This document shows positions 34,998-48,895 of a stretch of 64,000 nt of DNA, one piece after another. The notes beneath the pieces were generated by a model. That model saw nothing but the letters and a program-made list of their open reading frames with translations. It ran no database searches and was not told where the DNA came from. The stretch spans positions 34,331,335-34,395,334 of the forward strand of contig OY978528.1 of assembly GCA_963854835.1 (NCBI GenBank), in the 5' to 3' direction. How positions within the stretch are numbered: the stretch's first letter is position 1; every line of letters starts with the position of its first letter. A program made the position numbers and the translations under genes. Origin of the DNA: Megamerina dolium. Its lineage: Eukaryota > Arthropoda > Insecta > Diptera > Megamerinidae.

Positions 34998-37219
34998 ATG
35001 TATCGGCATAATTCGTTTAGCCTTTTGGCAATTATTGCTCTTACACTTCAATTGGCGCATATTGAAACGCATACCATTTATGGCGAACGTTATATTGGCA
35101 CAATTTCATCGCAAATCTATGAGACAACATTTAACGATGATCTTATATCATATACGAATATGATGGAATTGACTTCACAGAAACGACCAAAACCAGAAGA
35201 TTATCAAACGATGCGTGAAACGGTTTTTCGTTACGAGGAAGCCAAATCATTGGGTGCAGATGTTAAATTGAGCAAACGTGAGCTGATGGCAAACGAAATT
35301 ATTATGCAGGCCAAAACGATGGAATACCAAAAAGGCCTAATAACACCACACCTTTTCAATCCATCGCAACATATTTTTCGTGTACTCGAAAAGATTAGGG
35401 AGTCACCGCTATTTGCGTATATATCGATGATGCCAAAGGGCGCTGTATTGCATGCACACGATACGGCATTGTGCAGTACGGAGTATTTGCTAACAATCAC
35501 ATATCGCAAGGATTTATGGATTTGTCAGACAAATGGTACTTACGAAGCAATTGCATTTTTATTTGCAAAGTCACAGCCGATAAATGATAATGCCCAGTCC
35601 ATGAATTGTACTTGGGATTTATTGTCGAAGGTGCGGCAACAGCGTAGCGCTAAAATTGTTGATGATTATTTGCGTGATCGTTTCACCTTATACCCAACGG
35701 AGAAATTTTTGGACGTTAATGCTGCTTGGCAACAATTCATGGATATCTTTGGTTTACTAGATGGCCTCTTGACATATGCACCAGTATGGGCGGATTACTA
35801 TTATAATGCTTTGGTGGAATTTGAAGCTGATGGCGTACAATATCTGGAGTTTAGAAGTACTTTACCAAAGGTGCGTACATAAAATTTACTTATTGGCGCA
35901 ATTCGATTTTGATTTTCCCTTGTAATCACTGTGTAGAAAATGAAGACTTTAGCGTAGCCACTACTTTCAGAAAAATTTGCGATTCAAATCCTCTTATTTA
36001 CGCTAAATATAATGTTGCTGCATCATTTGAAAGCAGGACAACAGATGTTTTTAACAATATTCTACTAACTTTGAAATTCTATAGTTTATCAAAAAGCTTA
36101 CTTTCACAGGTTGACTACAAACAAATTATTTATTAGCTTTTTGCATTTACTTTTGCAAAGACAGTACAATTTTTTTCCAATATGGAGTAGAAAATATGGC
36201 AATTGATTATAGAGTAAACGTGAAGGTGCAATGTCGCAAAAGAATTCATTTTTGTAGGATGAAACTCTCCAACCCAGATAAGAAACTATGATTTTGCTAA
36301 TAAAAAACGTATTTATGTACTTTTCGCAGCTTTATGATATGGATGGAACTAATTACACCCTATTGGATACTGTACGCATCTATAACGAAACGTTGACAGA
36401 GTTTTTAGAAAAGCATCCAAATTTTATTGGCTCTAAACTTATCTATGCGCCACCTCGAAATGTGAACGATACCGTTTTGGAGGAATACATAGCAACTTGT
36501 ATTGAAATTAAGGTATACATACATTTGAATTTGTACGGGCATAATAAGTATTTACAACATTTAACTTTCATCAATAGCAAAAGTATCCTGATTTCTTTGC
36601 CGGTTTCGATTTAGTCGGCCAAGAAGAATTGGGACGTCCACTTAAGGATTTCGTGCCGCATTTACTGAAAATGCCAGAAAATATTGATTTCTATTTTCAT
36701 GCTGGCGAAACCAATTGGTATGGTTCATCGGTTGATGAAAACCTCATCGACGCTGTCCTATTGGGAACAAAACGTATTGGTCATGGTTTTGCATTACTTA
36801 AACATCCGATAGTATTGCGTATAATGAAGGAACAAAATATTGCGGTAGAAATCAATCCAGTGTCAAATCAAGTACTCCAACTAGTAGCAGATTATCGCAA
36901 TCATCCATGTTCACATCTTTTTGCTGACAATTATCCAGTTGTCATCTCATCGGATGATCCATCATTTTGGAAAGCAACACCATTATCACATGATTATTAT
37001 GTAGCATTTTTGGGTATTGCTTCAGCACATACCGACATGCGTTTACTAAAGAAATTGGCAATCAATTCATTGCAGTATAGCTCGATGAGTGCTGCACAAA
37101 AGGTCACTGCTATAAATAAATGGCAAAAGCAATGGGATCGTTTTATTAACAATATCTATGGTGGTGAGGTGGAAAATATGGCTGGAAGAGGACCTTTTCA
37201 GGCGAGCACGCTCGATTGA
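34998..37219 (+). CDS. Adenosine deaminase-related growth factor (ADGF/ADA2), gene 2
   Basis: Exons 34998-35870, 36330-36512 and 36578-37219 encode 565 residues. The intron positions are those of gene 1, and the middle exon is exactly 183 nt in both; intron 1 has grown to 459 bp. I start at ATG 34998 because it begins a good signal peptide (MYRHNSFSLLAIIALTLQLA); the longer frame upstream has no ATG. Motifs: PKGAVLHAHDTALCSTEYLL, FHAGETNWYGSSVDENLID, KRIGHGFALLKHP and SSDDPSFWKATPLSHDYY, so the metal and catalytic residues of the family are in place. The C-terminus is about 15 residues longer than in gene 1. The role would be breakdown of extracellular adenosine. AATAAA at 37681 is a possible polyadenylation signal. 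Confidence 0.95.
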
Positions 37220-39790
37220 CTAGTACGGGTGGTGGCAGTGTCATTCGTATTGTGTATGGGTGTGCGTCAATTATAAGCAGATCACATCGTACAATATGAG
37301 GTACTAGTCGAATTTAAAATGAAAGACTCTTACATGTCGATTTTTAGTCGGTATGAGAAGGCAAAGAATATGAAGTATAAAGCCTACTGAATTTATAATT
37401 TTATTATATTTTTATTATATTCTATCTATTCTTCTGCTGCTGGATGTTTTTTTTTTTATAATTTAAGAAATTATAATTATATAATTGTATTTGAATATAA
37501 TTAAGGTAATTTGAGGTTATTATCTTGCCATATATTATATACATACTTGTATGTATTACCACAATAGCCTAACGAATAATAACTGCTTTTACGTATATGG
37601 TAAGTATTGAGTCTAGTAAGCTATTACCGTGTTCTACTAAATAATATATAATGTGTATTATTAATATTTATGATCAATTTAATAAACCTTAGTATTTATA
37701 CATATTTTTATAAAAATTTTGAACAAGCTACGATTATATCTCGCATTTTGATAAATTGATTTTGCCATTTGTTTTTACGCCTAACTTGAACCTGATTGCA
37801 TTCAGTAGTATGGCTTCATTAATTCGTTTTTTGAATCAAAAGGTAATAGTTACATGTGTTATTTGTTGATTGTAACTTTAGGGCAAAAAATTCTCTTACT
37901 TGAATACGGCCCAAAAAGTAAAAATAATTTTGAAAGAAGATATAAAAATTATATCACGAAAACTGGAATCAATTTTAGAAACAGATTGAGGATTACAATT
38001 TAGCGAATTAACTTATCATAAATACAATTTTTGAGCAGTTAGGTTCAAAACTCTGTATGCTTGTGTAATAATTTCAAAAAAAAAAAAAAAAAATTGCATT
38101 TGAACCGGATTTGTTATGATCTGTATCCGATAAAAAAGTGATCCCACTTATCTGTTGTGAACTCGTTAGGGAACAACTAAATGCCGATTGGAATGGAACT
38201 AAATGCAATATTGCTGCAATATATATACTTTGTGTGGTGGATATGTTAAGTAAAAGTGTCGACTCTATGTAGGAGATATTTGAAATAATGGGCGAACTCG
38301 AGAAACCGAGCACCGAGACTCGAATTTAACATTTGGTTGTCTTGCTGCGAATTTTTAAAAAGGGTATAGCGACTCAATAAGCGGATCTCGGCCGCGACTT
38401 TGTTTGGGAGCAACATGAAATAATATACATAATCCGGTTAATGCACTCTATTAAGCGCAATATTTAAGAAGTTATAGTGTTTTTAACTTTAACAAAATTT
38501 TGGTGTTAGTCTCTTTGGTATGGCACCATTCGTACTTTCGGACATTGTCGTAATTCTCTGGTCTGAGATTAGGTTTTGATAGAGTTTCCATTATTTTGGA
38601 TGTGATTGGAAGTACATTTTTCGCGAACTTTTCCTTGGCTTGAGATTGTTCAAATTATTCTTTATAGCGTTTTCTATTTGGGTCGGGACAAAGCTATGTA
38701 CCTTAACTACAATACATTGTATATGTACATAGGAAGGAAGAGTATTTTCTCATTTGGGTCATGTTAAGCAGACGAGAAAAATATTTACATACGTATTTCG
38801 GTTTGACTCGGTTTGTCTTCGTTGCTAACTTAAAAAAATGATGAAATTTGAATTATTCATTACACTACCTAGAATCGACCCTAGAGGAGTGAAATGTATG
38901 ACTGAGCTCTGTTAAGTTTTGCTTTTCATCATTTTTTCTGAACTCACTTATCTCCTATCTCCATTCCTGAGAGCAGCTTCCCTACAAAATTGACGTTTTG
39001 ATCAATTTTGCTCCCAGAGGGGTAAAATATATGCCCTACTCTCGTTAATTTTTGTTACTTAGCGGGGTTTCTTAATATATTCGTTCAGTGTCTTTACTCT
39101 TTCGTGAGTCTTCTTGCAAAATTAACATAATAGCAACTGAATATCGACAAATAACCAAATAATTGCTGTGGAATGCACCCTAGAGCATTCAAATTTATGA
39201 CCAACCCCCATTATCTCTTCTGGTCCAATATTTCTTTACCTCCAACCACCTCCACCTTTAAATAAGCTTAAATTTAAGTTTATTTGACCTCTAATGCATT
39301 AGCGAATTGTGAATCTCACCACACACAGTACCTACATTGTACAGCTAGAGGTATAAATCAATAAAACTCATTATAACATCATAATATGATGATGTAACAT
39401 ATTGTATCATCAACATCATCATTATCACATTACAAACATATAAACATATACATTGTAAGTATATCCATTGCAAGCTTCATTTGTATATATTTAATTGCAA
39501 ATATTTTTCTATGTTCTGTGTGAATTGAATATGTTAAAGCAGGGCATATATCATATAATATTTACAAGTTTGATGAAATTTCATATTTTTGTATAAAATG
39601 TATATCCTTTTTAAAGGGCAAATAATGCCTGCAGATATAATTATTATTATTAACAGAAGCAGCATATATATTCAACGCAGTATTCGTACTAACAAAATTT
39701 AAAAAATATGTATACCAAACAAGTATGAGATATAAAGGACATTTTTCGTAATTATATAATTTTAGTTTGGACACTATTGCCTTTAAAACT
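37220..39790. other. Intergenic with degenerate repeated motifs
   Basis: 3' flank of ADGF gene 2, then AT-rich DNA. An A-run lies at 38077-38092. From 38870 to 39230 there are three or four degenerate copies of a unit with CCCTAGAGGAGTGAAATGTATGA or similar and CTACAAAATTGACGTTTTGA. Related pieces occur at 26220-26280 and 30545-30600. No gene is supported. Confidence 0.45.
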
Positions 39791-40133
39791 TAAAATAAAT
39801 AAATAAATATGTGGCACTTAAAGCCCCAAACATTACTGTTATGTGTCTTAAATTTGGACAGAATTAGAAGGGACCTACTTATTTTAACCGGTTCCGAACG
39901 GCAGAACACTTGTGACATCACTTTTTCTGAGCTTTGTCACAGAGTTCTTTTAGAAGCTTTTTCACGGCAAGTTGTTACTGTCGGAAGAATTGCCAATTGC
40001 TTGCCGACAGGTGGGTACCATTCGAAAGAAAAATCTTATCGATATTAAATTTGTTATGCACCAAGCCGGGGATTGAACCACGACCTACAGATCAGAAGGC
40101 GAACACACTAACCACTGAGCTACTGCACCCACT
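39791..40133 (-). mobile_element. tRNA-derived SINE, type A tail, reverse orientation
   Basis: Complete copy on the minus strand. The tRNA-like head is at the right edge (on the plus strand TAACCACTGAGCTACTGCACCC) and the GGCACTTAAAGCCCC tail at the left. Flanks share only TAAAATA, so the target duplication is uncertain. Confidence 0.9.
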
Positions 40134-40784
40134 AAAATATACTGTACTAAAATATAATGTAGTATATATAATACCTTTACGTATGTAATTATTTATGTTA
40201 ATTTTATAAGCGTCTTACATACATAGTAATCCTAATACTTGTATACTGTATATTAGAATCAGCATCTAATTAATAAGATTTCAAGAAAATTGAGGCGTTC
40301 GTAACGATTAATATTATTAATAATATTACTAGGTATAATTGTTGTGGGCATTCCAGTTATTATAATTATTGTTATATGTGTGATTTTATAAACTGATTAA
40401 TTAGAAACGCAATTAGAATTGTTTATCGTTTGCACTTAACACTTTCATTTTACAAAATTAGTAAAACAAATTTTAACGAGAAAATAACATGTAAGTACTT
40501 ACGGCTTAAGTACTTAAGGTTATTATGTGTAATTAAATAAAATTTTCACTTGAATAACCACTGCACATAATTGTGTTACATATGTATATGTGAAACCTTG
40601 TCAATGGCTTTATCAGATTAATGTTGAGTGAATTAATGTATAGAAAAAAAAAATCGACAATGTTGCAAACAATTTTCGGCTTTAATTCATTCGACTCTGT
40701 TGAATGTAGCAATACTCTAATTTTGTGACAATGCTTAAACAAATGATACCACAAGAATTTCGCTGTTCGAAATCGGCTAATATA
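40134..40784. other. AT-rich intergenic DNA with a SINE scrap
   Basis: Nothing coding. The last 55 bases (about 40730-40784, including GCTGTTCGAAATCGGCTAAT) look like a diverged SINE body piece, into which the mariner derivative inserted. Confidence 0.45.
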
Positions 40785-41420
40785 CAGGGTGATTTTTAGC
40801 AACACTGTTTTTTGTGGATTATGGGCCGGTGGCATCATTGGACCGAACTTTTTCAAAGACGACGAAGGCAGTAACGTTACCGTGAATGGCGAGCGCCACC
40901 GTGTGATGATTACTAACTTTTTTTGCCCAAAATGGAAGAGCTGGCCTTGGCAGACATGTGGTTTCAACAAGACGGCGTCACATGCCACACAGCACGCGAA
41001 AAAATGGCGCAATTGAGAGGCGAGTCCGGTGAACAGTTTATTTAACGTTTGGGGACGGTCAATTGGCCGCCTAGATCGTGCGACTTAACGCCTTTAGACT
41101 ATTTTTGTGGGGCTATGATAAGGCTGATAGCTACATAGCCCATAGGTCTATAGCTACAAGCCCACAACGGTTGACGCACTGGAAGCCAATATTGAAAAAT
41201 TTATTTGTGCGATACCGGCCGATATGTTGTATAGAGTATGCCAAAATTGGACCCAGTGTATAAACCATTTGAGGCGCAGCCGCGGTCAACATTTACATGA
41301 AATCGTCTTTAAACATTGAATTATCGTTCTATCGACTCAAATAGAGATTTCATAAATTTCTATAAATTTTATGTGTGTTTTTTTTTTAATCAAATACGAA
41401 GGCTCTTAAAAATCACCATG
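40785..41420 (+). mobile_element. Tc1/mariner deletion derivative, about 640 bp
   Basis: The left end CAGGGTGATTTTTA is the inverse of the right end TAAAAATCACCATG with one mismatch. A TA lies on each side (40783-40784 and 41421-41422), the usual target duplication. Inside is only the 3' half of a transposase, starting at VFCGLWAGGIIGPNFF. It continues through VNGERHRVMITNFFCPKW and, after stops, FLWGYDKADSY. The N-terminal half is missing, and the left terminal repeat is joined directly to the middle of the gene. Related in sequence to the remnant at 31490. Confidence 0.85.
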
Positions 41421-41422
41421 TA

Positions 41423-42950
41423 CTTTAAGAAGATGCCTTTTGATAGGAACGAATTTTAAAAAGACAGTGCATATGTATAATGTGGCAATAAATGATGAAA
41501 ATGTTCTATTGATACCCACACTCTAATACTTATATATATGACCACTAATATTGTATGCAGTATAACAAATAAATTCGGATTAATTCAAATAGTTGCATTT
41601 TATACAAGTCTCATTATGTGTGCTGTGTTAATTATGTTTGGTAGAGAGAAAGGATGGCCGCAGGTGAGCAAACTGCAATTAATATTACCACATTGTTGTG
41701 CCAAACATTTAAGTGCATACATACGAACATAGTGACATATGTGTTAAACAGATAGATGGATGAATCAATGGAAGATTGATTTGGTCAATGATGATGTATG
41801 TATTATGTGCGTACAAAATTGCATATTGACAACACTGTGCAGCAGCAAAAAAGTAGAACGTACAAATGTTTGTTGCCGGGCACAAAAATGTTGAAAAATA
41901 CTACAAAGGATATCCTTTTGTTTGTCTTTGAGATTCGAATGTAGCGCTACAATGACACAATGTAATGATTATATTATTTTTATACAAATTGAAAACTAGA
42001 ACTATTGAAAAAAATGGTATAAATCCTTTGGCATTACACTTTATTCTATGCCCTACGTCGATTGACGCACAGTGTAATTGACTGAAACCAATGAAAAATA
42101 ACTAGTAGTCTACCCTATGTAGTACATAATATTACATTTGTAAAATAACGCATGTAAACAGATACCACATAAGTATCCATGCACATTCATTTGAACGAAT
42201 ATACTGCTCGTATGTATTTTGTGTCAGTAGCAACCAACCACATTTGTATCATCTATGTGTTGGCACACAAATTGTTGTTCGTTGTCATCATATCGGTTTA
42301 TGTGTTATTGTTATATCCACATTTAATATTTATTGTACGTGTTGTTAGCTCCAGGAATACAAATAATAATAATTTAGATGGTGGCTGGTAAATGATGAAG
42401 TTACTACTACATGTAAAACAACTAAAACTAGTGAGGGGGGTGTAATAACAGGAATCCGTAAAACCCAATGTCTATACTAAAGCCAATGGCTTCAGTTACT
42501 CATGCGTATAGAATATGCCATATAATTGTCCATCAACAAAAATATCAGCCTCTGCAATGTGAAATCATAAAATATTTACAAAAAAAAAAAAAAAAATACG
42601 GTGTATAAATGCTCGCAAAAATATTAACAGCGAAATAAACACCAATGAAGGACAAACACAAAAACCTACATACACAACTGTACGTACACACACACACATT
42701 TACCTACGTAGTACTGAGTATACGGCTAGCAAACCGTAAGAGTAAAAAAAACACACTTTTTCTGACTCCTTTTTCGAAAATTTCACACTCATAAGAAGTA
42801 CATTAAATAATCAGAAACGATCCGAAAACCCTGGGAAATAAAGGTTATTTTCTACTAAATTGGTTCATCAGAAAGAGTTCTAAATAACTTTCAGAAACGA
42901 TCCGTTCTAAAACGCTCTTACTTTTGATATGCTTGCTGTATACAATTCAC
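41423..42950. other. AT-rich intergenic DNA
   Basis: No gene recognised. Contains an A-run at about 42580-42595 and a short CA repeat at 42686-42698. Open frames at 41538 and 42179 are without motifs. Confidence 0.5.
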
Positions 42951-43079
42951 GACTTACGAGTATGTGCCTATGACATACAATACAAATGATAAAAGTGCGA
43001 TGATGCTCTTGGATGATGATGTTATTTCTGCTTCTGCTTGGCAGTTGAAGACTCTAGTTGAAGCATAAATTATGTATGC

Positions 43080-43565
43080 ATTAGGAATGCGAGTTTTCAG
43101 TCTTTTAGCTAACCTTTGAAGCTGCGACTGAGACACCTCCACGGTCTCATAAGCATATATCCATGATTTATCACCCGTCACGATTTTTTCATCATTTCTT
43201 TGCACCAATCGACACTAGCCTTTTTTTGAGCCATCGTTAAATTATCCAGGATCCAATGTGAACATATCTTTCAGACAGTTAAGTAACGATCTTGGTCACA
43301 TGACATCGATGGTTTCTTGCACAACGACCGCTTTTGACGAACCTCACGAAATTCATCTTGAAGCGAACGGCAACCACGCTTGAATTCGTTAAATCAGTTA
43401 TAAATTGTTTGGAGGCTTGGTGCTTCATCGCTAAATACCGCATAAAGACGATCGAACCACTGTTGTTGAGATAATTTACTTCGAAAATCGTAAAAAAATC
43501 ATAGCTCGAAAATGTTCACGAGTTAAATTCATTTTTTGACCGAGATGAATTTTCCAAGCCACTGT
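43080..43565 (-). pseudogene. mariner transposase N-terminal remnant
   Basis: On the minus strand the piece begins with an MNLTREHFRAMIF-like start near 43530. It passes through degraded helix-turn-helix segments and reaches IVTGDKSWIYAYE near 43140. In mariner transposases this last block is VTGDESW with the first catalytic Asp; here Asp is kept and the next Glu is Lys. Several stops and frame changes are present. The sequence left of 43080 no longer matches mariner. Confidence 0.7.
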
Positions 43566-44390
43566 AAACAACACATAAAGCGTTTGTACATCAAAACGTT
43601 CTGAGTACGTTTATGCTAAATAATGTCAAGCTTTCCGAGAGAAATGTTAGATTTGACGAAAACTTAAAAAAAAAAAAATATATATATAAAAGGAAACCCG
43701 TATAACAAAGGTTGGTAAATAAAACTCTGAAATTTAAGCTGATTTTGAAATTAGGTAAACTTGAAAAATTATAATTTGTGAAATCGTTCTAATTTCATTG
43801 AATTTTTATATATTAGTTTGCATCTTCAAAGACATTGGTTCTCAAAATATGAGATGATTTTATAAAAAAAAAAATGTATGTGAAACTTAAAATTAATCTG
43901 GGGATTATTTATTGCGGCTGTTCCCGGGATTGGTATAGCTAATGCACTTACATGAGTATATTATATTAATCAACAATCACTATTTCTTCAGTCATGCAAA
44001 TACAAGTATGAACATATATATGCTTGTATGCAGCACTGGTGTGTACATGTGAATCCAGTTGAAAATTGATTATAAATGACAATGTCATCAGCGATGGCAT
44101 CACTAATGACAAAATGGAAGAAAAAAGGTAAAAAAGTAATTTACACGATTTACAGATTTTAACAGTACTTTTCTATGTTTGTCACTGAGTTCAATCGTTT
44201 GCTATAAATTTTATGACAAATTATTTTGGATTTTCCGCAAGCTAAAAATTTTTATCATAATTTTTATTCAGAAACATACACAGATTATATCTTTTTTACT
44301 GGAACATTTCAAAAATTATTTCCTCTCGAACGATGTGAATTTCTCTAATATTTATATGTATGCACCGTATGTGCAACCATTTACACACTC

Positions 44391-44392
<2 letters not shown>

Positions 44393-44425
<33 letters not shown>
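44393..44425. repeat. (CT)n microsatellite
   Basis: Uninterrupted CT run of about 30 bases. Confidence 0.95.
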
Positions 44426-44428
<3 letters not shown>

Positions 44429-47400
44429 GAGAGTTCTTTATTCACTTTACTAAACGTTATCGTTCGTATGTTGTTGTTGTTATTATTAAATTTAATGTCA
44501 GGAACAATAACAATGACAACATTTATGCTCTAGTATATTTTGATGATTTTTTCATACGTGCTTATGCTTGTTGCACGTTGTTGCGTCAAATTATCGCCAA
44601 TGGCAGTGGGTATTTTTATTTTATGATAATTTCCATTTTTCTCATTTTTTTTATTATTTTCTCTCTCTTACTTTTGCCCTCAACTACACCGACTTTTATT
44701 TCGTTGTGATTGTAACTTTTATTGTTTTTGTTATTTTTAAAAGCATACATACGTATTTTTGTTTTTCTACTTTCCGGTGTAGTTACACTCATCGGTCGAT
44801 TGATATGCACATAGGTAGTTCATGTGTACAAATGTATGTACATATCTGTACATGAATAAAACAAAATTCCGGAAGTATACTCTTTGTAATATGGTGGGCA
44901 TTTTGTGGTCGGGTACATCTCCTGTAAATTTTTTATGATTTCATTTTTTACTGCTGTTTTACAAGTGTGTGGGTGTCTGTGTATGTGTGTGTATTTGTAT
45001 TTGTTTTTGAATATTTATGTGCACTTTTTCGTGTTACTGTATTTAACAACACAACTTCGCTCGTATTCCGGCCGGAAAATATAAAACATGAGCTTTAAAA
45101 AGAAGGTTTTTATCGCCCATATTTACCGGTTTTTTGTAGCTCTTGTTAAGTGTATGAAGATATTTTTGTTGAATGCATGTATGTGTATATGTTTATTTTT
45201 GTATACATATACTACTTAATATATAATACGCCTAATGTAAAATTATTCAATTCTCTTACAATTTAATGCAAAAGTATGTCAATTGACTACGAGCGTATAT
45301 ATGTACATATGCTCAAAAAGGGCTCACATAGTTGTAAACATTGACCGGTGGTGCGATTGATGAATAATTTGAATGAGCTCTCATTCTAAAAGTTATTGAC
45401 GGTTATAAAATAAATCATACACATATGAATGCATAAAGCATTTTATGAATGGTGGGCTTTTTTAGGCTTTTTTTATATGTACATATATTTTTTTTTACTT
45501 CGCTTTATAATCATAAGCTTATTGCTTTTGTAGTAATGTTATATATCGGTAAATGAAGAAGATTTTGTATTAATCTTTAGAATATGCGCTTTGAGAAATT
45601 TGTAATAATAAAACGATGGAAATAAGGTTGAAGCATCCGCAGACTTACGTACCAAGGAATATATTTTAAGTAACATACCTACTGTAGAAACTATGCTGAT
45701 CAGCACGACAACATAATGGGAACAGGAAACAGTTGGAACAACTTATTGAGAAGCTTTAAAACTTTCTTCATACATTTATTATACCTTTGTATGTCCAACT
45801 ATGTAATAATAGTGAAAGTAAAATTGAATGCTTAAATCATTAAAGTTATTTAGACCTAAAGTTGAAAATACGTGTGATTTGTTTATCGTAAGAATCGGTG
45901 TTTAAATATAATCAGCCAAAGCACTACGATAAAGAAAAGTTAGGGTTATTGCTATTTATTGCCGTTAATTGAGTGTCGTATTTTGTACGAAAATTTGCCT
46001 AAACTTTGGCTCCACTGTGCGATGAACTGTTTTGTTAATTTGTTTGATATTTTAAGTAATCTTAGAAGTTACATAGAATCATGAAATACATTTTGTCTAA
46101 CTTATATTCCAGAAAATAATGCATAGTTTCATCTGCTTTGTGATTTGAATTATTAAAATATAAATAAATGTTTGTATGTTTGGTATATACTATGTAGTAG
46201 TATATAGTAAAGTATTTGTATGATAAAATGAACAATAGCTATATATGCATATGCATAAACTTATACACACTGTATCTACGTAGGTACAACTACATGGACA
46301 TGGTAGCAATACAATTTAGATGATTACATACGTGTATGTACATATGTAGTAGATAAGTGTCTATTTATGTGTATGCTGTGCATGCTGTAGCATGCTTGTT
46401 TTACATGACATTTGTAGATTTGACCAAAAGGCAAAACATGGCTAATGACAGGCTCAACAAGATTTTGCTCTATTTTCTGTGTTATATTGCATGTGTTTGT
46501 ATGAACTGTACTATATGAATGTTATATGCCTTGTATTTGCCTTTAAGCAAGTCACCACTGTAATTTGCCAAATTAACTTTAAGCTATCAGAGTGGTCGAG
46601 AAGAATCATGTTGTGGTAATGCATGCAAAATATAAAAAATATGTATAAAACAAAATGTATATTTCATATGTATCTACATACATATTTACATATGTATAAT
46701 CGTATGTCAAAAAGAGTAAATAAAGCCAAAAAGGACACACCCAAGTTGTTAGCATGACAGAGGCCTATTTTGTTGTTGATTGATGCTGTTGCTGGTATTA
46801 TTGTTGGTTTTGCTCGTATTTTGCTTCAATCAAATTGCTCATATTGTTACATTTATGTTAGTGCCGACGGTATTTGTTCCCCATATTATTATTGTTATTG
46901 CTATTATCTCTTATACATCTCAACATGGTTTCCGGTTTGTTAAATTGCTGCTGCTGCTGTTGTTTTTGTTGTTATCGTATTTTTCATAATTTTTTCTTCC
47001 CATTTCACAAATAATATTTGATGAATGATTAAATTGAGCGTTTCCTTTTGCCTCTTTTTGCAAGTTCATTGTCAAAATGCCTGACCCGTTCATCATTCGG
47101 CACAACTTTGCCCATTCTTATTGTGATTGTACGCACAACACGTTTGTACGGTAGTATAATGCAGATACAAGTATATACATGTAAATATATACGCATATTC
47201 ACATATTTAGTATATTGATGGTTTTCCTTATATCAATCATTCATGATAGCTTAGTCACATTCGTCAAGTTTTTTCCTTCGATTGTAATATGATATTATTC
47301 CATTGCGTCTGTATATTTTTGTACATGTTGTGTGATCTCTGCTAAAGCAAAGATATATATAGATTCGTAGCTTAAATGAAGACATATGCATATACATACC

Positions 47401-47545
47401 TACATATCATTTAGTACAACAATACTCCCTCAGAAACTGAGTAAAGAAGCGTCCACTTGCACAATACCACATATGGCCAATCAGTAAAATGGTCTTAAAC
47501 AATTTAGTTTTGACATAAGTTTTCCTTTTCTTATACCTACTTATT

Positions 47546-47547
<2 letters not shown>

Positions 47548-47621
<74 letters not shown>

Positions 47622-47625
47622 ACAT
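47548..47625. repeat. (TA)n microsatellite
   Basis: TA run with two CATA and ATTTA interruptions. The Tyr/Ile frames on the minus strand are artefacts. Confidence 0.95.
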
Positions 47626-48379
47626 TTATTTTTTATTTTTTTTTTCATATGCCATTTCTCTGTCAACATTGTTGTCATCACTTGGTGACCATCAATCAAA
47701 GTGGATATTTTTGTGATGAAATTTGTACTAAGCACAACACTTTACTTCTATATTCTATATATGCATATTTATTCCATTTGCCATTTTATTTGGTAAAATT
47801 GTGCTGAAAATATATACATTTACGCTTTGTTGTGTTGAAAAGTTGTGGAAAAGTTTCCCAAAAGCAATCTTTCTTTGACATCAAAAGTGTCATTAAATCC
47901 GTACCTATGATTTGGTTATGCAAAACGTTTAAAATTAAAGATAGTATTGAATTTAAGAAACATACATATTATAAGGTTATATTTCCTCAACTATCACATT
48001 AAAAAGCGCATGGCTAATAATCGGTACAAAATCATTTGATGGTAATATAATCTATTAATATCTAGAACTTGTTCACCAATCTTGAGAATGTGTAAAGTTA
48101 TCTCTATTTCGACCACCAATATGACTTTTATGAAAACAAACAATTTGTCCGAGTTCTCACTTATGTGAGGAGAGGTGTTGTTTTAAGGCAACCATTGTCA
48201 AACTAGAAACCATTTATTTTTAAATTTAGAGACAAATATCCTCAAAATCTAGAAGCTCTAAGTTTATGTGTTTACCAGTTATTATTTGACAAACTTGAGA
48301 GACGATAAAATCGTCCAAATTTTGCATCGTTTATCATAAGATTTGTAACGGTAAAATACAAATTATTATGTTTATTACG

Positions 48380-48380
48380 A

Positions 48381-48418
<38 letters not shown>

Positions 48419-48420
48419 TA
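48380..48420. repeat. (AAT)n microsatellite
   Basis: Clean ATA repeat of about 40 bases. Confidence 0.95.
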
Positions 48421-48599
48421 ATATACTCAATGAGCAAATGTTATTTTAAGAGTGTTTTAACGATTGTGGAGCTCTTAAAGAGAAATTTTCTGTTCATTTT
48501 GGCTTACGAACTATTCTAGATCGAAAACTAACTGTTATCTAATGATAATATTGCCATATTGTCATGAAAAACTAGTACTCTAAAATATGATCAACCATT

Positions 48600-48895
48600 T
48601 GATTTTTCTAGAAGTAACCATTTGGTGCTTAAACTTTGATCATGGGTTCAATCCCCTGCTGAGGCATCTTTAATATCGAGAATATTTTTCTTTCGAACAG
48701 TGTGCACTTGTCGACAAGCAATTGGCAATTCCGACAATATCAATTTGCCATGAAAAAAAAATTCTTGAAGAGAAAAAGTGATATCATAGGGAACTGTCAT
48801 TCTGACCCAGCTAATACAAGTAAGTTCCTTTTAATATTGTCCTCCCAGGGAGAGGACAGCCACAATAACCTATCCTCAGAAAGAATACAAGAGTC
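48600..48895 (+). mobile_element. Degenerate SINE, type B tail
   Basis: The head is eroded but GGGTTCAATCCCCTGCTGAG is clear. The body is diverged (TTTCTTTCGAACAGTGTGCA). The tail is type B: CCAGGGAGAGGACAGCCACA, then AACCTATCCTC, matching the end of the 29637 copy. Confidence 0.8.

Larger units (their letters stand above)
43566..48599. other. Long AT-rich region without supported genes
   Basis: Microsatellites: (CT)n at about 44393-44425, (TA)n at about 47548-47625 and an AAT run at about 48380-48420. 46900-47110 has a minus-strand frame of about 60 codons with Asn/Ser runs but it opens only at TTG and has no clear splice sites. I see no transposon or RNA gene. It may be an intron or regulatory DNA of a flanking gene. 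Confidence 0.45.

Noticed and set aside
46920..47105. 60-codon minus-strand frame with Asn/Ser runs
   Set aside because: It begins only at TTG, has no clear acceptor and stops soon; not enough to call an exon.
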